Source of the DNA: Lachnoclostridium sp. An181
Lineage (GTDB): Bacteria > Bacillota > Clostridia > Lachnospirales > Lachnospiraceae
Assembly: GCF_002160325.1 (NCBI RefSeq)
Contig: NZ_NFKJ01000007.1
Coordinates: forward strand, 62,001 to 126,000
Direction of reading: 5' to 3'
DNA length: 64,000 nucleotides
Shown here: positions 33,526-41,402 of the stretch, one piece after another
Numbering within the stretch: the first letter of the stretch is position 1
How the letters are laid out: every line of letters begins with the position of its first letter
Notes under the pieces: generated by a model
What the model was told of the DNA's origin: nothing
Seen by the model: the letters and a program-made list of their open reading frames with translations, nothing else
The model's database searches: none
Position numbers and translations under genes: made by a program

Positions 33526-34394
33526 ATCATTTTCCTCCCCTCTTCATTGAAATAGTACAGATACAGATCTTCCAGCACTGCATCCACTTCTTTTGCATCC
33601 TCGCACGGTTTCCCTTCCCCTGCAAGGCGCAAAAATACACCGCCTTTTTCCTCCCGGATATTGATCAATGCATATGTTCCCATCAGTTTCTCTGCTTCTT
33701 GGCGCTCCACTTTGCACTCCCACACTTTTCCTTTGATGACCTTTATGATTTCTTCCAAAGAGCCGGAGTGGATGATCTTTCCGTCTTTCATGACAAGAAT
33801 CTCATCGGCAATGTATTCCACGTCTGATACAATATGTGTAGACAAAAAAATGATCCTGTCTTTTTTCAATCTTGATATCATATTCCGGAAGACAACTCTC
33901 TCTTTTGGATCCAGACCCGCAGTCGGCTCATCCAAGATCAAAAGTTTCGGATTGTTTAAAAGTGCCTGGGCAATACCAAGCCTTTGTTTCATTCCCCCGG
34001 AAAACGTTTTGATCTTCTTTTTTGCCACATCATTTAGATGGACCAGTTCCAAAAGCTGTGCCGCCTTTACTTTTGCCTGGGCTTTTTGCATTCCTTTTAG
34101 CGCTGCAAGGTACATTAAAAACTCCTGGGCTGTAAAATTGGGATAATAGCCAAAATCCTGTGGAAGATACCCAAGATTTGCCCTGTAATTTTCACTGGAC
34201 ACCGCATCGCCATCCAGGCTGATCTCCCCTGTATCCATGCCGATCACCCCGGCCATCATACGAAGAAGTGTTGTCTTTCCGGCTCCGTTTGCACCTAGAA
34301 GTCCATAAATCCCCGAACTCATTTTCAAACTTACCCTGTCAACTGCGATTTTGTTTTTAAACTGTTTTGTCACTCTGTCAATTATAAATTCCAT
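33522..34394 (-). CDS. ABC transporter ATP-binding protein
   Basis: This 290-aa ATPase has Walker A GANGAGKTTLL (about residue 34), the Q-loop LPQDFGYY, the signature SGGMKQRL, Walker B LLILDEPTAGLDP and the switch His in STHIV. The length and C-terminal extra domain fit exporters of the CcmA/BcrA type. I start at 34394 (MEFIIDRV) after GGGGG; the 24-codon upstream extension overlaps the previous gene without similarity. The start overlaps the end of the 240-aa membrane protein by 13 bases. Confidence 0.93.
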   Translation of the reverse strand: MEFIIDRVTKQFKNKIAVDRVSLKMSSGIYGLLGANGAGKTTLLRMMAGVIGMDTGEISLDGDAVSSENYRANLGYLPQDFGYYPNFTAQEFLMYLAALKGMQKAQAKVKAAQLLELVHLNDVAKKKIKTFSGGMKQRLGIAQALLNNPKLLILDEPTAGLDPKERVVFRNMISRLKKDRIIFLSTHIVSDVEYIADEILVMKDGKIIHSGSLEEIIKVIKGKVWECKVERQEAEKLMGTYALINIREEKGGVFLRLAGEGKPCEDAKEVDAVLEDLYLYYFNEEGRKMI

Positions 34395-35104
34395 GCCATT
34401 TCCCCCATCTGCTCTTTTAATTTTTTCACCTGCACTCCAATTCCCACACACAGAATGATACAGCACAGGAATGCTCCCCCTTCTTTTTCAATTCCGGGCA
34501 GCACATCAAAAACAATGCCGAACACCTGATAGCCCACACTCATGAACACGCTGACTGCCAGACAGTACCAGATCGTATTTTTTCCATCTTTCACCCTTGC
34601 AATGAAAAGGGACAAAAAGGTGGTCACAAGAAATGGGAGCATCAAATAGAGCACAACCTGCAGCACATGAAGATTCTCCATCCCTGCAAGTACAATACAC
34701 ACGGGGATAAAAAGCAGCACATCCAGGGAACCTAAAATCCCGATTCTTGCCAATATGATCTCCTCCAGTCTGTGCCTTGTGCTAAGCTCCAATTCCATCA
34801 TATGAAAGCTCCTTGATCTGGCGGATTCTCTGGCGATGATGAGTACCCAAAACGGCATGCAGACGGCAAATGACCTTAAAAACACAAACCCTCCGCCCGG
34901 CAAAATGGATCGCCCGGCTGCGGCTGCCATGATAAATAGCAGCAGCGAAAATATCCAAGATGACTTCTGTATATATCCCGCCTGCGTGAAAACAAATTCC
35001 CCTATCCCCATATCTGCATAACTAAATTGTCCCAGAAATTCTTCTTTCCGCTTTGGCTTGGGCGGCTGAAAATATGTCTCTAGTTCCTTTTGATATTTTT
35101 TCAC
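34382..35104 (-). CDS. Six-helix membrane protein of the sigma-ABC operon
   Basis: This 240-aa protein has a charged N-terminal 45 residues (KPKRKEEFLGQF) and about six membrane helices. I do not recognise the family. It lies between the ECF sigma factor and the ABC ATPase, starts at a GTG one base after the sigma stop codon with GGAGG in the end of the sigma gene, and overlaps the ATPase start. It could be a second permease subunit, or it could hold the sigma factor inactive through its cytoplasmic N-terminus. No classical anti-sigma zinc finger (HxxxCxxC) is present. Confidence 0.75.
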   Translation of the reverse strand: MKKYQKELETYFQPPKPKRKEEFLGQFSYADMGIGEFVFTQAGYIQKSSWIFSLLLFIMAAAAGRSILPGGGFVFLRSFAVCMPFWVLIIARESARSRSFHMMELELSTRHRLEEIILARIGILGSLDVLLFIPVCIVLAGMENLHVLQVVLYLMLPFLVTTFLSLFIARVKDGKNTIWYCLAVSVFMSVGYQVFGIVFDVLPGIEKEGGAFLCCIILCVGIGVQVKKLKEQMGEMAWNL

Positions 35105-35105
35105 A

Positions 35106-35558
35106 TCATACGCCTCCTTCCAGCTTCTTTTTCAGCAATTCCAATATCTCCTTTTCTTTCCGGTACAAGGAGAATCGGGAAATGCCCAGCACTTTTGCAA
35201 GTTCTCCCGTTCGCAGACCATCCACATATTTCAAAAGCAGTATCTCCTGCTGCTCCTTTTGAAGACGTCCGACCGCCTCATACAAATCCATGTATTCGGC
35301 AAGATCGTCCAAAGGCCTTACTTCTCCTTCTTTCTCCTTTTTCTCTTCCTCTTTAGTTTTTCTGTAGTGATCAATACAAAGATTGCGCGCAATCGTATAC
35401 AGGTACGCCATTTCCTGGACACGGATACGGACTCCTTCCTGTCGGTAATAACGAAAGAATGTTTCCTGAGTCAAATCTTCTGCCAAATATTGGTCTTTCA
35501 CGTGAAAATAGCAGTAGCGGTATATTTTGTCATATTGTTCCTCAAGTGTTATGGCCAT
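35106..35558 (-). CDS. ECF-family RNA polymerase sigma factor
   Basis: This 150-aa sigma-70 family member has region 2 (QYDKIYRYCYFHVKDQYLAEDLTQETFF, about 6-35; then YLYTIARNLCIDHYRK) and region 4 (LLKYVDGLRTGELAKVLGIS, helix-turn-helix, about 110-130), with the charged linker KEEEKKEKEGE between. The ATG at 35558 follows AAAGGAGG; an upstream in-frame GTG would include that site. It heads a four-gene operon with a membrane protein and an ABC exporter, which suggests that the exporter is induced by an envelope signal. Confidence 0.93.
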   Translation of the reverse strand: MAITLEEQYDKIYRYCYFHVKDQYLAEDLTQETFFRYYRQEGVRIRVQEMAYLYTIARNLCIDHYRKTKEEEKKEKEGEVRPLDDLAEYMDLYEAVGRLQKEQQEILLLKYVDGLRTGELAKVLGISRFSLYRKEKEILELLKKKLEGGV

Positions 35559-35641
35559 CTGGAAACCTCCTTTCACTATGTATAACGGATGGGATCTTTT
35601 TTTGTGCGGTAAAAAATAATTTTTTTTTAATTTTTAAAAAG

Positions 35642-35679
35642 AAGGGGAAGTCCAAAAGACTTTTCTATAAAATAAAAAA
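35642..35679 (-). repeat. Probable remnant of the structured repeat end
   Basis: The segment GACTTTTCTATAAAATAAAAAA matches the terminal hairpin end of copy 2 (GACTTCCCTATAGAATAAAAAA) at 19 of 22 bases and keeps a GGGGA...GACTT hairpin. Like both full copies, it lies directly after a terminator U-tract. No further part of the element remains. Confidence 0.4.
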
Positions 35680-35724
35680 CCTCCAGAACGGTAAGCTCAT
35701 GTTAATCACTTCCGCCCTGAAGGG
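35680..35724 (-). terminator. Terminator after cdd
   Basis: A long imperfect stem (CCTTCAGGGCGGAAG / CTTACCGTTCTGGAGG) is followed by TTTTTT on the minus strand, 13 bases after the cdd stop. Confidence 0.85.
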
Positions 35725-35736
35725 GATATCTCTTCT

Positions 35737-36135
35737 TTACAATTGAAATGCATACGGTAGAAACTCCTTTAAGCATTTTATCTTCAAATGCTCCTCGTCC
35801 TCCCCGCAGACAATCTGAAATGTTTCCGCATCACAGAATTCTGCCATGACCTGCCTGCATACTCCACAGGGTGTACACATGACGAGCGTTTCCCTGCCTC
35901 CTGCAATGGCAATCATCTTGAACTTTCTTTTTCCTTCAGACACTGCTTTATAAAACGCAGTCCTCTCTGCACAGTTCGTCGGACTGTACGCTGCATTTTC
36001 AATATTGCAGCCCGTATATATACTCCCGTCCTCACATAACAGAGCAGCCCCTACCCGGAAACCGGAATAAGGGCTGTATGCATGTTCTCTGGCTTTGACT
36101 GCTTTTAAAAATAGTTCTTTTTCCACAGACTGCAT
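35737..36135 (-). CDS. cdd: Cytidine deaminase
   Basis: This 132-aa enzyme of the tetrameric class hydrolyses cytidine to uridine in pyrimidine salvage. The catalytic motif TNCAERTA holds Zn-ligand Cys and the proton-shuttling Glu, and PCGVCRQ gives the other two zinc ligands. YSPYSGFRVGAALL at the N-terminus is characteristic. It is the last gene of the thrC-orf-cdd transcript, 24 bases after the small membrane protein gene, and ends in a strong terminator. Confidence 0.97.
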   Translation of the reverse strand: MQSVEKELFLKAVKAREHAYSPYSGFRVGAALLCEDGSIYTGCNIENAAYSPTNCAERTAFYKAVSEGKRKFKMIAIAGGRETLVMCTPCGVCRQVMAEFCDAETFQIVCGEDEEHLKIKCLKEFLPYAFQL

Positions 36136-36159
36136 CCTGTTCTCCTCTACTTTTTATAT

Positions 36160-36504
36160 CTAAAAAAACTCTTCGAGCATTTTCTTTGACTCTTTTGAAT
36201 ACCAAACAAAAGCTGCGAAGAGGATGATCGTAATCACCCACTCCAGGATTCCATTGTATATTGTCAGCTGATTTATGATTTCCAAAACCGCATATCCGAT
36301 GGCACATCCCGCCATAATGCGCACTCTTGGTACAGCCCTTTGGATAAATCCCTTTTCGTTTTTGCAGTGTTTTCCTCTCACATCGGAGCTGAGCAGCAAA
36401 GGTCTTTCCACTTTACCGCTCTTTTTCATCTGAGCTGAGGAAACAATGAGATAAATTCCGACAGCCAGACAGATAACATCCAGAACAATGGTAAAACCAC
36501 CCAT
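36160..36504 (-). CDS. Small membrane protein of unknown function
   Basis: This 114-aa protein has three predicted membrane segments (about 5-22, 62-80 and 86-103) with a basic cytoplasmic loop between the first two and a charged C-terminus. I do not recognise it. It has a clear GAGGAG site and lies between thrC and cdd with gaps of 19 and 24 bases, so it is co-transcribed with both; nothing in the sequence links it to either pathway. Confidence 0.75.
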   Translation of the reverse strand: MGGFTIVLDVICLAVGIYLIVSSAQMKKSGKVERPLLLSSDVRGKHCKNEKGFIQRAVPRVRIMAGCAIGYAVLEIINQLTIYNGILEWVITIILFAAFVWYSKESKKMLEEFF

Positions 36505-36523
36505 ATCTTTCTCCTCTTTCTGA

Positions 36524-38005
36524 CTAGATTCCTAATATTTTTTCAACACAGTCTTTCATCTCATCCACTTTACATTCTCTTGTATGCCGAATGGATGCTG
36601 ACATGATCTCCCGGACTGCCTCCGGGATTTTTGTCTTTGAAACCTTTGAAAGATCATTGGCCAACTCAAGATCCTCGCTGTTCTCATATTCAGGGTTTAT
36701 GGCCGTCATGACACTTTTCATAAATTTATACGGGCTTGCCGTCGATGCGATCACAGTCTTACTTGTGTCACCTGAATCCTTCTTATACTGCTCTGCCGCG
36801 AAAGCAGCCACTGCTGTGTGAGTATCAATCACATATCCAGTATCTTCATAGAGTTCTTTGATCATCCCAGCAACCTGTTCTTCCGTTGCGTATCCTGCCG
36901 TAAAATCGGCAAATTCTTCTCTCACGGAGTCCGGAAGCGTATACCTGCCTTCCTCTTTCAGTTCTTCCATCCATCTCTTAGTCGCTTTATCGTCTCTTCT
37001 GGATGCCAGGTAGACCAAACGCTCCAGGTTGCTGGAGATCAGGATATCCATGGACGGTGAACTTGTGAGAATGAACTCTCTGTTTTTGTCATAAACACCG
37101 GTTCCGAAGAAATCGTACAGAACCTTATTTTCATTTGATGCACAGATCAATCTGCCAATCGGTGTCCCGATTTTCTTTGCCAGGTAAGCAGCAAGGATAT
37201 TGCCAAAGTTTCCGGTCGGCACGACCACGTTGATCTTTTCGCCTTCTGCAATCTCTTTTTTCTGCAAAAGTTTAGCGTAAGTATAAACATAATAGACGAT
37301 CTGCGGCACAAGCCGTCCGATATTGATAGAATTTGCGGAAGAGAACTGGTATCCTGCCTCATTCATCTTCACTTCGAGCTCTTTGTCCGCAAGAAGCTGT
37401 TTCACGCCTGTCTGCGCGTTGTCAAAATTGCCGTGAATGGCAACTACGGATGTATTCTCCCCCTTTTGGGTCACCATCTGCAGTTTCTGCACCTCACTTA
37501 CCCCGTCTTTTGGATAGAAAACAATAATCTTTGTTCCCTTTACATCTGCAAAACCTGCAAGCGCTGCCTTTCCCGTATCACCGGATGTGGCTGTCAAAAT
37601 AACAATATCGTTTTTGATATGCTGCTTTTTCGCGGCTGTTGTCATCAGATAAGGAAGGATAGACAGTGCCATATCTTTAAATGCGATGGTCGGCCCATGA
37701 AACAGTTCCAGATAATAATTGTCCCCTGCCTTTACCAACGGCGCAATCTCTTTTGTATCAAATTTATCATCGTATGCTTTGTCTATACATTCTTTCAGTT
37801 CTTCCTCTGTATAGTCTGACAGAAACAGTTTCATAACTTCATAGGCTATCTCCTGATAGGACATCCCTTTCAATGTTTCAAACGGTACATCCAGCACTGG
37901 AATCTCCTCAGGAACATACAGTCCTCCGTCTCTGGAAATTCCTCTGAGCACTGCCTCTGATGCGCTTACTTTTTCCTCGTTATTTCTTGTACTTTGATAT
38001 AGCAT
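36524..38005 (-). CDS. thrC: Threonine synthase
   Basis: This 493-aa PLP enzyme converts O-phosphohomoserine to threonine. It has the fold-type II arrangement with an N-terminal LYQSTRNNEE segment, the lysine motif HGPTIAFKDMAL (PLP lysine, about residue 110), ATSGDTGKAAL, and PTGNFGNILAAYLAKK for phosphate binding. Length fits the long (yeast/E. coli-like) form. I start at the ATG at 38005 (MLYQST); a GTG two codons upstream is the alternative. No homoserine kinase or dehydrogenase gene is adjacent. Confidence 0.96.
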   Translation of the reverse strand: MLYQSTRNNEEKVSASEAVLRGISRDGGLYVPEEIPVLDVPFETLKGMSYQEIAYEVMKLFLSDYTEEELKECIDKAYDDKFDTKEIAPLVKAGDNYYLELFHGPTIAFKDMALSILPYLMTTAAKKQHIKNDIVILTATSGDTGKAALAGFADVKGTKIIVFYPKDGVSEVQKLQMVTQKGENTSVVAIHGNFDNAQTGVKQLLADKELEVKMNEAGYQFSSANSINIGRLVPQIVYYVYTYAKLLQKKEIAEGEKINVVVPTGNFGNILAAYLAKKIGTPIGRLICASNENKVLYDFFGTGVYDKNREFILTSSPSMDILISSNLERLVYLASRRDDKATKRWMEELKEEGRYTLPDSVREEFADFTAGYATEEQVAGMIKELYEDTGYVIDTHTAVAAFAAEQYKKDSGDTSKTVIASTASPYKFMKSVMTAINPEYENSEDLELANDLSKVSKTKIPEAVREIMSASIRHTRECKVDEMKDCVEKILGI

Positions 38006-38050
38006 TTCCACCCTTTCCTTCCTTTTGTCTATTTTCCATTATAGTTAGAG

Positions 38051-38094
38051 ATTATAACACAGGGGAAACCAATTAGCAAATTGATTTTCCCCTG
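38051..38094 (-). promoter_or_regulatory. thrC promoter with overlapping long inverted repeat
   Basis: Minus strand: TTGCTA (38074-38079), 17-base spacer, TATAAT (38051-38056). A long inverted repeat, CAGGGGAAAcCAATT / AATTgATTTTCCCCTG (38060-38094), covers the -35 and spacer. It can act as the hairpin ending the nhaC-like transcript, though no U-tract follows, or as an operator. Confidence 0.65.
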
Positions 38095-38124
38095 CGAAAA
38101 ACATTTGTCCTCCAAAGACAGACA

Positions 38125-39408
38125 TTATTTTGATTTTTTTAATAAGATAAAACAAAGCGCACTGACTCCCATCAATATTGGATAGTACAAATAAGGCATG
38201 ATCTCAAACGGAGTCAGTTTCGTAAGGCTGGCCGCTGATAAAAGCTGCGCTCCATAGGGAATAAGTCCCTGTCCTACGGATGTGAAAATATCCAGAAGTG
38301 ATGCCGAGCATTTCGGCGGTATCTTAAACTCTTCGCTCACCTCTTTTGCGATCGGCCCAGCGATGACGATAGCCACTGTGTTGTTTGCCGTACACATATC
38401 CACCAAAAGTGCAAGACCTGCAATGCCAAGTTCTCCGCCTTTGCTGCCCTTGATCTTGGATTTGATAACATAAAGAATGAACTGGATTCCTCCGTATTCT
38501 TTTACCAAAGATACAATACAGGCAACCACAATGGAGATCACTGTGATATCATACATTCCTTTCACGCCGTCTCCGATAACGGTGAAAATCTCTCCCATCG
38601 CCATGCTGCCTGTTGCCACCCCAACGATCACAGATAAGACTGTGCCTCCAATGAGCACAAGAAACACATTGATTCCAATCAGGGCACCTGCAAGCACCAA
38701 GATATAAGGAAGTATCTTCCAGAGACTGTAATCCAAAGACTGCGTGATCTCAAAACTTCCGTTTCTTGTAATCAAAAAGAAGATAACAATTGTCACAATG
38801 GCTGCCGGAAGGACAATTAAAAAGTTTGCCTTGAACTTATCCTTCATCTCACATCCCTGTGTCTTTACTGCTGCAATCGTTGTGTCCGATATCATGGACA
38901 GGTTGTCCCCGAACATTGCGCCGCACACAACCGCCCCGATACAGATTGCCATGGAAAATCCGGTCTTCTCGCTGATTCCCACTGCTATCGGCGCCAGCGC
39001 TGCGATTGTACCCATGGATGTGCCCATGGAGACAGAAATAAAGCACCCTATCACAAAAAGCCCTACGACTGCAATGTTGGAAGGCAAAATGGAGAGTCCG
39101 AAATTGACTGTACTGTCCACACCACCGGCAGCTGTCACAGCACCGGAAAATCCTCCTGCACAGAGAAAGATCAGGCACATCGTGATAATATTTTCATCTC
39201 CAATCCCTTTTGCAACGATCTGCATTTTTTTCTGAAACCCAAGTTTGCGATTCTGAATAAAAGCCACAAACAAAGCGATCAAAAAACCTACAATTGCCGG
39301 CATAGAGTCAAAATTTCCCGTAACAATTCCAGAGCCCAGGAAAATAACAAGGAAAACTCCTATGGGCAGAAGTGCTCTAAGACGCCCTTTTTCATTCGTT
39401 TTCTGCAT
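38125..39408 (-). CDS. NhaC-family Na+/H+ antiporter-like permease
   Basis: This 427-aa integral membrane protein has about 11-12 helices. Helical-hairpin motifs include SMGTSMGTIAALAPI, CGAMFGDNLSMISDTTIAA (the family GD(N/H)xSxISDT motif), and TANNTVAIVIAGPIAKE. Family members exchange Na+ or H+ with organic ions, so the substrate could be an organic anion or amine. It is monocistronic or loosely linked to thrC across an inverted repeat. A -10-like TAAAAT lies about 55 bases upstream. Confidence 0.88.
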   Translation of the reverse strand: MQKTNEKGRLRALLPIGVFLVIFLGSGIVTGNFDSMPAIVGFLIALFVAFIQNRKLGFQKKMQIVAKGIGDENIITMCLIFLCAGGFSGAVTAAGGVDSTVNFGLSILPSNIAVVGLFVIGCFISVSMGTSMGTIAALAPIAVGISEKTGFSMAICIGAVVCGAMFGDNLSMISDTTIAAVKTQGCEMKDKFKANFLIVLPAAIVTIVIFFLITRNGSFEITQSLDYSLWKILPYILVLAGALIGINVFLVLIGGTVLSVIVGVATGSMAMGEIFTVIGDGVKGMYDITVISIVVACIVSLVKEYGGIQFILYVIKSKIKGSKGGELGIAGLALLVDMCTANNTVAIVIAGPIAKEVSEEFKIPPKCSASLLDIFTSVGQGLIPYGAQLLSAASLTKLTPFEIMPYLYYPILMGVSALCFILLKKSK

Positions 39409-39563
39409 TTACGCACTCCTCTCTTTTGCATTTTCTGCTTACACGAAGTAAGAGTTGACGCTATTTTACCATACCTCTCTGTCCCGCGCTACCTTTAATC
39501 TTTACCAGTTGTACTCTGTCCCCATAAAAATGATTTAATAAAACCGTCTCTCAGTTTTGTCCT

Positions 39564-39593
39564 ACAAAATAGGGACGTCAATTTTGACGTCCC
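39564..39593 (-). terminator. Terminator after leuD
   Basis: A perfect 9-base stem GGGACGTCA/TGACGTCCC with a 4-base loop is followed by TATTTTG on the minus strand, 14 bases after the leuD stop. Confidence 0.85.
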
Positions 39594-39607
39594 GTCTTCT
39601 GCTTACT

Positions 39608-40105
39608 CTATTTTTCTTTTCTCTTACTGTTAGTATAATTTACAAGCCCTTCTGCTTTGATAATTTTTTGCATGAATTCCGGGAACGGCTGTCCCATAAA
39701 CTCTGTTCCTTTTGTGCGATTGTATATTTTTCCAGTGTCGAAATCCACTTCCACCTCATCGCCTGCTTCAATTCCTTTCGCAGCTTCCGGACATTCGATG
39801 ATCGGAAGTCCGATGTTGATGGCGTTGCGGTAAAAAATTCTTGCAAAAGTCTCAGCAATGACACAACTGACTCCTGCTGCCTTCAGGCAAAGCGGTGCAT
39901 GTTCTCTGGATGAACCACATCCAAAGTTCTTATTTGCCACGATCAGATCACCCGGACGGACCTTATTCGCAAATTCCGGGTCTATATCAACCATCGCATG
40001 GCTTGCAAGCTCCTTTGCGTCAAAGGAATTCAGATACCGTGCCGGAATGATGACATCTGTGTCTACGTTGTCTCCATATTTGAATACTCTTCCCAATGCT
40101 TTCAT
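39608..40105 (-). CDS. leuD: 3-isopropylmalate dehydratase small subunit
   Basis: This 165-aa swivelling subunit pairs with LeuC to isomerise 2- to 3-isopropylmalate in leucine synthesis. The family motifs [24 protein letters not shown] and the [12 protein letters not shown] substrate loop are present, and the length is that of the short bacterial/archaeal form. The start overlaps the leuC stop by one base (TAATG). leuA and leuB are absent from the window. Confidence 0.96.
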   Translation of the reverse strand: MKALGRVFKYGDNVDTDVIIPARYLNSFDAKELASHAMVDIDPEFANKVRPGDLIVANKNFGCGSSREHAPLCLKAAGVSCVIAETFARIFYRNAINIGLPIIECPEAAKGIEAGDEVEVDFDTGKIYNRTKGTEFMGQPFPEFMQKIIKAEGLVNYTNSKRKEK

Positions 40106-41379
40106 TATCTGTCACCTACTTTCTCTGGATTTGCGATATATCCTGCAATTGCGCTTGCAGCTGCCACTTCCGGGGATGCCAGATAGATCAGAGAATCTAC
40201 ATGCCCCATCCTTCCTACAAAGTTGCGGTTTGTGGTAGAAACACATTTCTCCCCTGCTGCCAGAACGCCCATATGGCCTCCCATACACGGTCCGCAGCTT
40301 GGTGTGGAGAACGCACATCCCGCATCGATAAAGATGTCCACCAGACCTTCTTTAATGCACTCTTTGTAAATTTTCTGTGTGGCCGGAAGAACGATCACCC
40401 TCACATCCGGATGTACGGTGTGTCCTTTGAGCACAGCCGCAGCTTTTCTCATGTCTTCCATCCTTCCATTTGTACAGGAACCGATCACAACCTGGTCGAT
40501 CTTGATCGGGTCCATCTTCTCGACCTCATCGATCGTCTTCGCATTTCCAGGAAGATGAGGAAATGCAACTGTAGGTCTTACTTCGGACAGATCGATCTCC
40601 ACAATATCATCGTATACAGCGTCCTCATCTGCCTCATAAATTTGATATTTCTTTGCAGAATGCTCTTTGATATAATTTTCGGCAAGTTCATCCACAACGA
40701 AAATCCCGTTCTTTGCCCCTGCCTCAATGGCCATGTTCGCCATTGTAAAGCGGTCATCCATGGACAGATTTGCGATTCCGTCCCCTGTAAACTCCATGGA
40801 TTTATACAAAGCTCCGTCAACACCGATTTTCCCGATAATGTGAAGGATAATGTCTTTTCCGCTCACATATGCGGACGGTTTTCCTTTCAGGACAAATTTG
40901 ATGGCGCTTGGAACTTTAAACCAAAGCTCACCGGTGGCCATTCCGGTTGCGATGTCCGTAGTTCCAACCCCTGTGGAGAAAGCTCCGAGAGCCCCATATG
41001 TACATGTATGTGAATCTGCTCCGATAATACACTCTCCTGCAACCGTGATTCCGGACTCCGGAAGTATTGCATGCTCAATGCCCATTCTTCCGATTTCAAA
41101 ATAGTGTTTCAATCCCTGTTTTTTTGCAAACTCCCGAATGGATTTTGAATTTTCTGCGGATTTGATATCTTTATTCGGTGTGAAGTGGTCCGGTACCAGT
41201 ACAACTTTATCTTTGTCAAACACTTTGTCCGCCATCTGATAAAATACCGGTACAGCCATTGGCCCTGTAATATCGTTTGCCATCACCACATCCAGTTTCG
41301 CCTCTATCAGCTGCCCCGCTGATACAGATTCCAGTCCTGCGTGCGCAGCAAGAATTTTCTGTGTCATTGTCATTCCCAT
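40105..41379 (-). CDS. leuC: 3-isopropylmalate dehydratase large subunit
   Basis: This 424-aa aconitase-family subunit carries the [4Fe-4S] cluster. The three cluster cysteines lie in IGSCTNGR, and in CxxC form within SCGPCMGG. The substrate-binding [23 protein letters not shown] motif is also clear. The ATG at 41379 follows AAGGAGG. It starts only 23 bases after the stop of a surface adhesin gene with no terminator between, so at least part of its expression may come from the adhesin transcript. No T-box or leucine leader is seen upstream. Confidence 0.97.
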   Translation of the reverse strand: MGMTMTQKILAAHAGLESVSAGQLIEAKLDVVMANDITGPMAVPVFYQMADKVFDKDKVVLVPDHFTPNKDIKSAENSKSIREFAKKQGLKHYFEIGRMGIEHAILPESGITVAGECIIGADSHTCTYGALGAFSTGVGTTDIATGMATGELWFKVPSAIKFVLKGKPSAYVSGKDIILHIIGKIGVDGALYKSMEFTGDGIANLSMDDRFTMANMAIEAGAKNGIFVVDELAENYIKEHSAKKYQIYEADEDAVYDDIVEIDLSEVRPTVAFPHLPGNAKTIDEVEKMDPIKIDQVVIGSCTNGRMEDMRKAAAVLKGHTVHPDVRVIVLPATQKIYKECIKEGLVDIFIDAGCAFSTPSCGPCMGGHMGVLAAGEKCVSTTNRNFVGRMGHVDSLIYLASPEVAAASAIAGYIANPEKVGDR

Positions 41380-41402
41380 GATGACCGCCTCCTTGTATCT
41401 TT

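Noticed and set aside
40096-41013. 305-codon open frame on the plus strand
   Set aside because: It is antisense to leuC, whose protein is fully conserved. The translated product has no recognisable motif, and the long frame follows from codon usage of the opposite strand.
41380-41402. Leucine T-box or leader peptide upstream of leuC
   Set aside because: Only 23 bases separate leuC from the adhesin stop codon, and no T-box sequence or Leu-rich leader lies in the preceding coding region.
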